A stretch of DNA of 64,000 nt, taken from positions 7,379,344 to 7,443,343 of the forward strand of contig NC_135228.1 in assembly GCF_052324685.1 (NCBI RefSeq). Reading direction: 5' to 3'. Positions 11,769 through 22,326 of this stretch are shown here, one piece after another (the first letter of the stretch is position 1; every line of letters begins with the position of its first letter). Both the position numbers and the translations under genes were made by a program. Under the pieces are notes generated by a model. It was not told where the DNA came from. It searched no databases and saw nothing but the letters and a program-made list of their open reading frames with translations. The stretch comes from Brachyhypopomus gauderio (taxonomy: Eukaryota > Chordata > Actinopteri > Gymnotiformes > Hypopomidae).

Positions 11769-12064
11769 GATGGATGTGCAGTAGGGTGTGGGAATGGTGC
11801 ATGTTTATACTTCTGATCCCACCACAATCAAATCCACTTTTTCTGGATGTCGCAATTTATCTGGATGGTTTTTTAACGATGACAAGCCAGACTGAGAACA
11901 ACCCAAAATGAATGAGTAGAAAGCACAGATAATTGCGCGAAAATTTAAGGAGTAGAAGTAAAAAGTCAGATTAAAAAATAATTACTTCAGAAACGTATAG
12001 ATACCCCAAATTTCTATTTAAGTAAGGTAACGACATATTTGTACTTTGTTACTCCACACCTCTG

Positions 12065-12600
12065 CCAAAGAGGACATATGAAGGTTTCGTTCTGCATAAT
12101 CTTTTGTATGGTGCCTTCAAGATCTAACAAATGACCAAAACACAGAGCTGGTAGTGATACGTGTAAAGCATGAATATCCCTCTACACTGTAAAAAGTGTA
12201 TTTGAGCAGGAGTTCAAGTAATGTAATTTTTTGAGTCAGTTTTATTCAGTTTCCTGCTTTAGTGATGCTAATCTAATTTTGTGGATTGTATCAACTTAAA
12301 AATGACACCATGTTACCACAACCTGCGATTCTCAGTTCAGTAAAAGCATGTCAATAACGTTTCTTTTGTGCGTCTGACATCATAACGTTAACGCCATGAC
12401 GTCCATGTAATTTCTAGATTTTACCCCCGCAATTTTTTGTACCGTGACTCGAAAAGAAGGTATGTCTAATACAAGACAAAAACGATATTTTTGTATTAAT
12501 ATGTAAAATTAGATGTAAAATGATGCACGCCGATTTTTGTTTACATTGTATTGTTTGCGTTTCCGTGAAAACTTGCTCAACCAAACCAGATATAGGGTTG
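12065..12600. other. No gene seen
   Basis: AT-rich non-coding sequence. No ORF with domain character and no repeat termini were recognised. Confidence 0.45.
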
Positions 12601-12960
12601 CCAACTTTTCAAGATCGCTTGGAGTGAGATTTGAACCTGGAGGGGGTGGAGAGTTGTTGACGGGGGTGGCGAACGTAAATTGTTACCGGGGCGGTGTAAA
12701 ATGGACACAAATTAAGTATTATATCGCATTGAGTAGTATCTGCCTCATCCGTCTGTAATTCTGTGTTGACTGTGCCTGTAACGATGTTAACCTTGTGCAG
12801 TTTGGTTGCCCCTATGATGTGTTTGATACCATGTTTCTGCCCTTTTACGCTACTGGACTGTCCTGTGTGTGGTCGCCGGGATGGCTGACCTCTTGGGGGG
12901 GGGGTTTGGCTGTGTAGCGTCGGGCCAATGGGGGGGGGGGGGGGGGGGGGGGGGGGGGTG
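12601..12960. repeat. Degraded hAT-like repeat with G29 homopolymer
   Basis: It starts with TTGCCAACTTTTC and carries, on the minus strand, TTTACGTTCGCCACCCCC (12679-12662) and TTACACCGCCCCGG (12699-12686). The same paired TTAC..CGCC motifs occur in the hAT MITEs at 13561 and 27472. A run of 29 G lies at 12930-12958. The ends are not resolved. Confidence 0.45.
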
Positions 12961-13316
12961 CCAGAGGGTGACGTCATTACCCATGAGCCCTTGCGGCTCC
13001 AGCCCTGTTGTGCGTACTATGTGGTGTTTATGTCTGTATAGTGTTATTAATGATTATTAATTGTGTGTTATTAGTTAAGTCTCCCCGGTCCATCTTTTTA
13101 TGTACATATGCATTATCTTACTTCACCCTCCATGTATGTGTAACGTTGCCGTCTTCATGACCTCCCCATGTGTTTCATGTGCAAGCCCAACCTAATTTAG
13201 GTCTCATGTTGTATGAATTTTGCCTGTGGGTGCTGGTTTTATTGAAAGTGAAGAATAAAACCTCTGTTCTGTGGGAGAATGGACTTGTCTGCAGCGTATT
13301 TCTCCCAAGTCACAAT
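12961..13316 (+). repeat. Possible degraded LTR (unresolved)
   Basis: It contains GAATAAAACCTCTG (13254-13267), a polyadenylation-like signal about 50 bp before an AAGTCACA end, as in LTRs. No matching target duplication or TG start could be fixed, so this is only a suggestion. It may be part of the neighbouring repeat. Confidence 0.25.
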
Positions 13317-13560
13317 GTTGTATGACTGACTGGACATATTTGTTTAAAATAAAATGATCCAAATGATACATTTTAAGTGCATAGTATGCTTTAATGTTAT
13401 TAAACCTTTCCTGAAACTGTACTGTTGAGTTGTGAAGGACCGGTATTTGACTTTTCAGTAACGCTAATAATTGAATTGGAAAACTGTGAAAAGTTGACTT
13501 GCCTTAAAATTAATTCGTATTAATGCAAATTGTTAAAAAAAAAAATATGTTCATCTAACA

Positions 13561-13907
13561 CAGGGGTGGCCAACCCGCGGCTCACGAGCCGCATGCGGCT
13601 CTTTGCCTGGTTTCATGCGGCTCCCCAGCCGGTCCGCAAGCTCACCTGCACAAACGGGGCGACACACTGCTACATTTTCGTGGTGCGCAGTTAGTTTACA
13701 AGCCTAGCGAGCCGCTAATACTTTTAAAACCGGCGTAGTGGAAAACACGCATTTGACTGTCTTCACAGCTAATAATTTACACTCGCCACCCCCCCCCCCC
13801 CCCCCCCCCCCGCTCAACAGATTACACTCGCCCATGTACGATGTGGCTCTTTGCCGTAACACAGTAAGAAAAGTGGCTCTTGGTCTATGACGGGTTGGCC
13901 ACCCCTG
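13561..13907. mobile_element. hAT MITE, 347 bp, perfect 17-bp TIR and 8-bp TSD
   Basis: The left end CAGGGGTGGCCAACCCG and the right end CGGGTTGGCCACCCCTG are exact reverse complements. The flanking 8-bp duplication ATCTAACA (13553-13560 and 13908-13915) is perfect. The interior has GCGGCTC/GAGCCGC-type short inverted repeats, a C23 run at 13789-13811 preceded by TTTACACTCGCCA, and a second TTACACTCGCCC at 13823. It has no coding capacity and depends on a hAT transposase supplied elsewhere. Confidence 0.95.
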
Positions 13908-14640
13908 ATCTAACATGTTAACTTGATTTGAAGAAACTTAATTCATTTGCGTGTTACCAATTGAAGTTGTTACAACAATTCACTTTTTACAGTGTATGGC
14001 ATGGTGTAGCCCTCAGGCAACAAACCACTATTTCTCCCCCCACACTGCCTCTTTAAATTTTTTTTTGGTAAAACATCACATTTTAAATCAGCTGATAAGT
14101 CTGGCACCAATAAAATTTGATCTGGGTGTGGGTGTGTCTTTCACCTGGGGGTGGAGCACTCGTTTTTTGGAGCATAGCATGCTTGGACACACAACTAGCA
14201 AAAGGTAAGATAAACTTCACTTTTTAACATGTTTAAATGTTTTAAATTTGTATTTAAAAATATTGTGATGTGCATGAATATGTGAAAAAGCATTTTTGAT
14301 TGAGTAAAGACACTTTCTCTTTATCTATATTCTAAAATTTAGGTTTTTCATTCATTGCCTCAGGGCAACATTGCACAGTTAGACCACTTTAGTTTGAACA
14401 ATGACATGTTCATGGATGGAGATGTGCAGGGACTCAGTTATTTACATCACATTGTTTTTGCTGTCCTATCAACTATTACTCACAGGACAAGGATGCAAGA
14501 ACATGTTATGGGTGTAAGGAACATGATCCATCAGTTAGGGTCATACCTTAGGACAGTGAGATTGAGGACAGTGATGGGGAAATTTTGTTTGAGGGAGATT
14601 TAGATGATGATGGTCCAGTCAAACTGAACATCCTGTATGC

Positions 14641-14643
<3 letters not shown>

Positions 14644-14734
<91 letters not shown>
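14644..14734. repeat. (GA)45 microsatellite inside the piggyBac pseudogene
   Basis: Uninterrupted GA dinucleotide run of about 91 bp. It produces the spurious alternating Arg-Glu reading and has probably grown inside a former acidic coding stretch. Confidence 0.97.
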
Positions 14735-14736
<2 letters not shown>

Positions 14737-15020
14737 CGCATCAGCGGGCGACGGGAGTTGTATATGACCTATTGTAATTTTTATGCTTCCTGGTTTCTTT
14801 TGAAAACGGATGAAGATGAAAATGAAGATGATAATGATGTATCAGAGGAAAGTGTTCCACACATACCTTGGTGGAGAACACACCACAATCCCAACATCAC
14901 TAATTAACCAGAATTGCAGGCCAGCCTTCCAAAATCAGACAATATTGTGTTCCCATATCAACACTTCCAGATATTTTTTCTGAAGGCATTCTGGAAGTAA
15001 TTGTAGAGCAGTCAAATTTA

Positions 15021-15576
15021 CAGGGGTTGGACAATGAAACTGAAACACCTGGTTTTAGACCATAATAATTCATTAGTATGGTGTAGGGCTTCCTTTTGCA
15101 GCCAATACAGCGTCAATTCGTCTTGGGAATTACATATACACGTCCAATACAGTGGTCAAAGGGACTTTAAGCCATTCTTCTAGTGGCCAGGTCACTACAT
15201 GATGCTGGTGGAGGAAAAGGTTTCCCAACTCTTTCCTCCAAAACACCCCAAAGTGGCTCAATAATATTTAGATCTGGTGACTATGCTGGCCATGGGAGAT
15301 GTTCAACTTCACTTTCATGTTCATCAAACCAATCTTTCACCAGTCTTGCTGTGTGTATTGGTGCATTGTCTTCAGGAAAGAATGTTTAAACCACTGGATG
15401 CACATGCATTGCAATATTTTGAGCAAAACTCTTACCCTGCTAATTGAACATTCACACTCTGCTCTTACTGGTGCAATGTGCAATTAATGAAGGTTGGCCA
15501 CCAGGCTGGTCCAATTTAGCCATGAAACCTTCCACACTAAAATGACAGGTGTTTCAGTTTAATTGTCCAACCCCTG
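15021..15576. mobile_element. Tc1/mariner-type MITE with TA target duplication
   Basis: The ends CAGGGGTTGGACAATGAAAC and, at the right, GTTTAATTGTCCAACCCCTG are inverted repeats over about 30 bp with one mismatch. TA dinucleotides flank both sides (15019-15020 and 15577-15578), as for mariner-superfamily insertions. It has no transposase; the ORFs inside are not conserved. Removing the element and one TA rejoins the piggyBac frame at SNL/YAIQ, which independently confirms both boundaries. Confidence 0.87.
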
Positions 15577-15700
15577 TATATGCCATTCAGTGTGATACCA
15601 ACAAACCCTTAACCTCACTACTAAAGAACTGGAGCAGTTCATGGGTACAGCAGTGCTTTGTGCTTTCCAAAAAAAAGTGAAACATTGATTCAATCTGTAC

Positions 15701-18184
15701 CCCACAGGAACGAACATTCAGAAACACAAACACACATTGCAGCTAATTTCTAACTCACTGATTGATAAACCATTTGTGGAATTTGTGAAATAAAACTTCT
15801 ATTGTGATTAATACTTGTTTGTATCTCATTGCACTTATATGAAAATTACAGAAAGGGGGGGGGGGGGAAATTTTATTATTTATATATTATAAGGGACCCC
15901 TAATCTAGCAAATACTAGAATGAAAAAAATGTTTTCCTCCTAAAATAAAAATTCATGCCATAGAGGGATATGACAATTTAAAAAAATTATTTCCACTTGA
16001 AGTGAACAAATATGACAGATTTATAGCTGTGAAGTGTGGAAATCTGTTAGACTAGACCTCTTGACTGCAGGTGAGTTCAAATGCAGAGACGTATCAAACG
16101 ATAAAAAAAACAATACTAAATAAAATATGATATGAATGCCATGACATCCCAGAACACCCCGATTTTTGAAAAGCTTGCCACGCCCCTGCATCAAATGTAC
16201 AGTCGTATGCTCTTCGGTGCTTAGTTTAGTGTTTATTAAAGCAATTTTTCTGAGTATTTGTTAAGTTAAAGGGAGGTTTTTGCTCATGCCGATAATCATG
16301 CACGTTTCATGTTTATTTCTTAAAAGCACGTCCAATGGCTAGACTTGTGAAGCTAGGATAATAATACTACATCAGTCTGCTGCTAACTGCTAGAAATAGC
16401 TGTATAGTCGCATACATGTTTTTTTTAGAATTGGAGTATGAACGAGTAGAGGAGTAGAGATATTGCTACTTTGCCTTGTTACCATTTAATGGACGTCTGA
16501 GCGTTTACATTATCATTACATGGAGATTACGTTATCAATATGTTTACATTTGTAAACGTATGTTTAGATATGCGCGTGACATTTTGTGCACATTTCAGCA
16601 CAATTACATGTTTATTTTTTCCGTACAATAACAGCCAGCGATGGCAGACGTAAACTAACTAAAATCAGATGTTGTCAATCTATCCTTTACGCTTTCAAAA
16701 GAGAAATCGCATAGGCCTATATGGTTTGCGGACGTGTTTAAAATTGGATTTGAGAAGACCTTTCTCCTACCTGTTGTCATAAGCAGTAGATTCAGAAACA
16801 TAAACGTCTCCATTTCGCTTTTTGAAGAAAATGTTGAAAAGTGCCTAACAAGGACCGCACGTAGAAAGTAGAACAAGTGCGTCACGCGTTTTTAATGGTC
16901 AGCTGTTTAGGAATTTGTTCTCGTTACTTTATCTGGTCTTTCCTATCCCTGATGAATGCATTTACTCACCTGCTGTGGTAGGCGTGCACACACGTCTGAT
17001 GGGTTGTTTGGCAGTGAATCACCAAGTATCGAAATGTTTTCACACATAAGAAATAAAAAAGACCAAAAATAATTTTTATATGTTTAATTGACTTCTGTCT
17101 GTTAATACTTTCCTGCGTGTGTTTCTTCGTGGGATTTAAAGTGGATATTGTTAACAATTTTTGTACTTAAGTTAGATGCTCCCTCTACTTATGTGAGATG
17201 GTTAACAGTCTTCAGATCTGTTGTGATCTGTACAGTCACCTACAGACCCACCAGTTACACAGCAGTGCAGTCAGATTTACGACCAACATTACTGTGGAGT
17301 TGTATCAGGAAATGCTTAACAGACAGGGCTAAAATCCTCTCATAACTTCCCCTCTGGCTAAGCTGAGCTATGAGTCAGACTTACTGAATCAAAGCTTGCT
17401 TGGTTTTGTCTTAATTAGATTTCATGAAGGATGTGTAAATGCAAGTTGTGTTTAGTCTTGATGTGGACTCGTCGTTTGGACAGCAAATAAAATGGCCTGA
17501 GTCTGGAGTGCTGAGGTGTTATTGGCTAGGAGCAGGGCTGAGATGCTCAAGTCAGGAATCCTGGAAGATGCATTTTACTGAAGCAGTTGAGTGTTACGAA
17601 CATCACAGTGATAAACCCAGGCTCATATCATCACAATGTAACAGGATATTCAAAAACTCTTAGCTAGAACTGATAGTGTCTAGTGCCAAATACAATCAGA
17701 CTCTGTCTGGTTACATGATATAAATTAAAGGGAATGCTTGGTGTAACAAAGAACAGCGCAATAGTGACCAAAGGAATGCTTCTGAGATGGTGTGATGTTA
17801 GTATGAGATATGAAAATTTTAACAAGAATCCCCTGTTCACCTTCTGAATTTTGTGAGGCTTTCAGTTCTCTGTAAACTGTATGATGACTACATTCAGAGT
17901 TTGCATTTTTATTAAGCAGATTTTTACATGTTCATTATACTTTCAGTAGAATAGTAATCTTACTCCTGCACTTTTGTAATTGTCTGCACTGTAATGTTAG
18001 TCTATGTGAACTATATGTACACCAGTGAGAAAGCTCTTTGTTAAGTTTTACTGGTGTTATGATTGATTTGAATAGCTGACAATGTCTGACAAGCAAAGTC
18101 AAGAAACACTTACATTTACAGCTAACTCAGTGATTACACTGTTAAATTTTAGTTAAAGTCTGTGTAAAATGGATTTATTAATTG
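15701..18184. other. No gene seen
   Basis: AT-rich sequence with a short G13 run near 15856-15868. No coding, RNA or transposon signature was recognised. The ORFs here are short and lack domain features. Confidence 0.45.
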
Positions 18185-18330
18185 TTTTTTTACAAAGCAA
18201 AGTCTGACAAGCAACTTTACAAGTGTCCTAGTCCAAGCCCTCAGTGAAAAAAACAAGTGACAGCGGGGAGAGACAGTGGCAAGTTTCTTCCCCTGTTAGA
18301 GGAAGAAACCTTGAGTTAGATGAATAAATC
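18185..18330 (-). repeat. L2-type LINE 3' UTR fragment (antisense)
   Basis: The stretch TTTACAAGTGTCCTAGTCCA ... GACAGTGGCAAG ... GAGGAAGAAACCTTGAG matches the repeat block found at 53125-53250 and, shorter, at 38210-38280. There it lies at the 3' end of minus-strand L2-type LINEs. It is an isolated 3' fragment. Confidence 0.5.
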
Positions 18331-18893
18331 TCTTAAAGGACGGACTCAATTTGGTAGCCTCTCTTCCTCTGGTCAAATCCAGACAGCACAAAGAACAAAA
18401 TAAACAGTAGAGCTCTGTATTGGGTTCACAGAAGTCTGAAACCCTCCAGGTGTAGGAACAACTCACCAAATATGTAAAATATTGTTCATGTTATGATTTC
18501 ATTTTCCTAATGCATTCTTTCAAATTCCTTTATATGTATCCAAGACATAGGTTCAATCTAAGCCTACACCCAAAAAGGTTTTCCAGAGCTGAATCCACAT
18601 GGTGTAAACCAAGTTCAGGCCCTGTATTTTAATTCACCAAGTGAAACTTGGTTGAACTATTTACCACTAGGTGGTAGGCAAGTGCCATTTAGAAACCAGG
18701 AAACGACAGTTTTGCTAATCGAATATTTTCACATCCCAGAGCTGATGACCCCACACTAGGTACATTTTGCTGTTGTTTCCCCTCTAACCATCCAGATTAT
18801 GTGATAAAGTTTTTCCTCAGCTCAGTCAAAGTGCATGACCAGGCCATGTGCAAGAATGCACAGAGCTGAAAGGGTGTTGATATTGTGCTAATC

Positions 18894-18894
<1 letters not shown>
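18331..18894. other. No gene seen
   Basis: No recognisable feature. Confidence 0.4.
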
Positions 18895-18925
<31 letters not shown>

Positions 18926-19030
18926 GGTATTCATCACGTTGTGGGGACAACAATCTGTTTACACAGTCACGTCATGGGGACCTCTTGCAGTATGGGGACC
19001 AAAAATCAGGTCCCCATAAGGGAAACCCTT
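18895..19030. repeat. (GT)n plus GTGGGGACC-type dispersed repeat
   Basis: A (GT)14 run is followed by TTGTGGGGACAAC, CATGGGGACC, TATGGGGACC and GGTCCCCATAAGG. These repeated GGGGAC/GTCCCC words are shared with the 660-bp array (22.8-26.5 kb) and with 32570-32845. They form one dispersed fish repeat type that often sits beside GT microsatellites. Confidence 0.6.
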
Positions 19031-19261
19031 TTAAATGAATACAGGTACTATTCTGAATATGCCTATGGGTTTTTTAGAAAAAGCCCATACCACATGTTAA
19101 CCAGTCAGTGTGTGTGTGTGTGGAGTGCTCAGTTTCGGCCCCTTTAGTTTCTGCCTGGTACTGCACTTCCTGCTCCACACACACACATGTTCCAAATATG
19201 GTAGTGTACCGCCCACTTTTTCCAAATATGGTTATGTACCGCCATTCCTTGTGTGGTCCTC

Positions 19262-19397
19262 ATGAGGAATGATTTCAGCCACAAGCGGACATTTACAGTG
19301 TTAAAAACAGCAATCTACCTGACGAACAAGAAAGAATATTATTTGCAAGAGATGCCAGCTGAGGAGCTAAGAACTCAGAGGAGCAAAGGTACAACAG
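19262..19397 (+). other. Candidate coding exon (unassigned)
   Basis: ATG followed by 45 open codons (MRNDFSHKRTFTVLKTAIYL, later EYYLQEMPAEELRTQ) up to a good donor, ACAACAG/GTAAGC, leaving phase 1. Composition is protein-like and unlike its repeat-rich surroundings. It could be the first exon of the locus that continues at 22.5-31.4 kb. However, joining it to the first array exon meets a stop after six codons. No family is recognised. Confidence 0.3.
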
Positions 19398-19958
19398 GTA
19401 AGCATATTTGTATGACAAATTGCTATTACCAGTGTTCATCCATTAAATTAGGCTAATGCATTTGCAGGATATGTAGGCTGAATGTAGGCCTTGAATGTTT
19501 TACTGTTTTTCTCCAGTTAGTCACAATTCAGAGTGAACTTTATGCTAAGTTTCCTCAATTGGGAGAAAGCTAGCTAACATTAACTAGATAGACTACATAG
19601 CTGGTTACATAAGCTAGACTTTTTTATCTATCTGTTATGCTAGCTAGGTTAGCTAATGTAGCTATATTTTTCTCCAGTTAGCTAGTGTTAGTCACAATTC
19701 AGAATGAACTTTATGCAAACTCTTCTTAACACTAGTCCTCCTAGTCCATGTAGCCCACTATATAATATTTGTAGTAATCGAACACTTTCTGTTTCCGTGT
19801 AATTAGCAAAGAAATTATATGGCACGATTAGCTTGATGCTAATGTTATATGGGAAATCCCATAGACTTGCTAGCGGAAATTAGCATTATGATGCCGTTGC
19901 TAATTTGCTTTCTAAAACATCAAGTACACCTTACTTTCTCATGTAGGAGCATCAAAGC

Positions 19959-20117
19959 ACTTGAATCTTGCTCATTGTACATTTCTTATACTATCTATCT
20001 ATCTATCTATCTATATTTGTGTTAGAAGCATTTGATAGAAGCATTTGTGTTTCTGCTTGTTTGTGATCTAAACAGCAGGCTTGAATCTTGCTCTTTGTAC
20101 ATTTCTTATACTACCTC

Positions 20118-20190
<73 letters not shown>

Positions 20191-20285
20191 GTGTTAGAAG
20201 CATTTGATAGAGATATTTGTGTTTCTGCTTGTTTGTGATCTAAACAGCAGGCTTGAATCTTGCTCTTTGTACATTTCTTATACTA

Positions 20286-20356
<71 letters not shown>

Positions 20357-20459
20357 ATTTGTGTTAGAAACATTTGATAGAAGCATTTGTGTTTCTGCTT
20401 GTTTGTGATCTAAACAGCAGGCTTGAATCTTGCTCTTTGTACATTTCTTATACTACCTC

Positions 20460-20504
<45 letters not shown>

Positions 20505-20607
20505 ATTTGTGTTAGAAACATTTGATAGAAGCATTTGTGTTTCTGCTTGTTTGTGATCTAAACAGCAGGCTTGAATCTTGCTCTTTGTACATTTCTTATA
20601 CTACCTC

Positions 20608-20668
<61 letters not shown>

Positions 20669-20690
20669 ATTTGTCTATCTATACACCACA
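19959..20690 (+). repeat. Five-copy minisatellite with embedded variable (TATC)n
   Basis: A conserved block of about 95-100 bp (from TTGAATCTTGCTC through TTTCTTATACTA, and from GTGTTAGAAGCATTTGATAG to GATCTAAACAGCAGG) recurs with starts at about 19959, 20079, 20251, 20421 and 20569. The conserved blocks alternate with (TATC)n tracts of roughly 22 to 72 bp. The unit length therefore varies (120, 172, 170, 148 bp) only through the tetranucleotide number. The ORFs here are repeat artefacts (Leu-Ser-Ile-Tyr). Confidence 0.93.
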
Positions 20691-20959
20691 ATGTAGTACA
20701 CGTAAATTCTAATAACAATGAAATGCTATATTTATAGAGTGATTGTGAGATATTGAGAATTATAGCATGCATACAGTCACAGCCAGGGAATATAAAACCT
20801 GGACATGATTTGGCTAGTCAATGTTCCTAAAACAATGAGTAAAACAGTTTAGACATTGAGCTAACTTAATATAAACTGCAGGGAGGTTTACTGCATCATT
20901 TGAGTGGTAACTGTGTAAGTGTAATGTAAATGTAAAAATGTAAATGTTCCATATTTGTC

Positions 20960-21235
20960 AATTGTGATTTTTCACCACAATCGAAATTTGTCCTTCGCTT
21001 TTTACCCATCTGTGCAGTTAGAATACACACACACACACACACACACTAGTGATTACTAAGGGGCTGTGGTGCACACATGCCCAGAGTGGTAGGCAGCCCT
21101 AGCCCTGCGCCCAGGGAGCAGTTGGGGTTAGGTGCCTTGCTCAAGGGCACCTCAGTCATGGCCTCAGGCCTGGGAATTGAACCCAGTACCCTCTGGTCAC
21201 AAGATCAGTTCCCTATCACAGGACCATGACTTTGC
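20960..21235. repeat. Dispersed fish repeat with internal (CA)n, copy 1
   Basis: The sequence GTGGTAGGCAGCCCTAGCCC ... GGGAGCAGTTGGGGTTAGGTG ... CAAGGGCACCTCAGTCATGG ... TGGTCACAAGATCAGTTCCC is a well-known dispersed element of ostariophysan and other fish genomes. A second, internally deleted copy lies at 44520-44700. No coding capacity; class uncertain (MITE or SINE). Confidence 0.7.
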
Positions 21236-21249
21236 TATGTGCTCTACCT

Positions 21250-22326
21250 CTTTCAGTGGCAAACACCACCTTTATGTTTGGTAGTTAGTAACCCTGTTAA
21301 CAATGGGCATGTTAAGACAAGCACTGGACAATACCATACTGTATAGTGTATAGACTATGCCATGGACATAGTGCAGAGTAAAAAGAAAAGGTGTGTGTTT
21401 ACATCATGTGAAGTGAGCAACCCATATGAAGTTATAGGCTACAACATTTTTTTAAATAGCTCACAATATTAAGTTGACTAATTTGATTTATATTTGAGTC
21501 TCGTCTATTCAAAGGATTTTCAGTGGCGATACTAGTCTAAGAGAATGAGAAGTCATAAATATCCAGTTCCTTTGCTTTTGATTGTATAATCATATAGCTA
21601 ATAAGTTCAAAGTCCCAAATTGTATCTGAATCCAATACAAACCAAGTTTTGCTGAAATTTCTCTCTACAGTTTGAAATGGCCCCCTTGAGCATGCCATTT
21701 CATCGCTTTAGTTCAAAGACTGACAAAATTATGGTGAAGCACATCAACGAAATGAAAATTCATGCAAATTAGAGGTGAAGCACATCAATGAAATAAAAGG
21801 TAGTTAACAACTAACACAATCAATAATTGATGAACATTTAAACTTTGATTTTGTGGAAATATTTTCATATTGGTATTTCTCTTTTTTTCTTTATGTATTG
21901 ATTCCTCTGAAAAAGACGGGTCATTTTGATGGCACAGATATCCAAACTATAGGATGAAAAAGACGATGTTAATTGAAACCCGCACCTTTGTTTGTTTGCT
22001 CTTAATGATAACAAAGAAGGAAAAGAAATCACCTGTGGAGTGATGACTATGGAGGTGAAGACCATCCATGGACAACCCAAGTATGTTGCACAGTACACAG
22101 TATACGAAATAGCTCAGTGTTGTAGAAAATAACAGGATTGTAGTTGAATGGACTACATCCATATATCTTCCTGAATATCTTTATTCAGGAAGCACACCTT
22201 CATTGAGTGTCAATAGAAGCTGTTAAAATTTTTTGTCTAAACAAGTGGTCATTTTATGTACCATTAATATCAATTTGACCATTTGGATTCAATACTTAAT
22301 ACCATTTGCTTACATAATATTCTAAA
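21250..22326. other. No gene seen
   Basis: AT-rich sequence leading into the tandem array. Nothing recognisable. Confidence 0.4.

Larger units (their letters stand above)
8140..12064. mobile_element. hAT-like MITE interrupted by a full-length RTE LINE
   Basis: The outer arms (8140-8280 and 11930-12064) share the ACTCAAGTAAAAGTACT style of sequence found at both ends of fish hAT MITEs, including the one at 38350-39511. The right end reads CCACACCTCTG. The left end is GACGGGTGTC, an eroded form of CAGAGGTGT. I see no clean 8-bp target duplication, so the outer boundary is tentative. The LINE lies wholly inside. Confidence 0.4.
14340..15700 (+). pseudogene. piggyBac-derived (PGBD-like) transposase pseudogene, N-terminal half
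   Basis: The reading shows an acidic N-terminal segment ([20 protein letters not shown] near 14554-14613). After a (GA)n expansion come [20 protein letters not shown] and WWRTHHNP near 14809-14900. Then PYQHFQIFF and, one base out of frame, EGILEVIVEQSNL up to 15020. After the MITE it resumes with YAIQCDTNKPL (15579) and, again frameshifted, TKELEQFMGTAVL. This order matches the start of the piggyBac catalytic domain (P..YF..FF....L..IVEQTNLYA.Q). No DDD residues are reached and there are several frameshifts and stops. Whether it was a domesticated gene or a plain transposon is unclear. Confidence 0.62.

Noticed and set aside
14585..14767. Arg-Glu repeat protein
   Set aside because: Translation of a (GA)n microsatellite that expanded inside a piggyBac pseudogene.
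20032..20737. Leu-Ser-Ile-Tyr repeat proteins
   Set aside because: Translation of (TATC)n tracts in the higher-order minisatellite.
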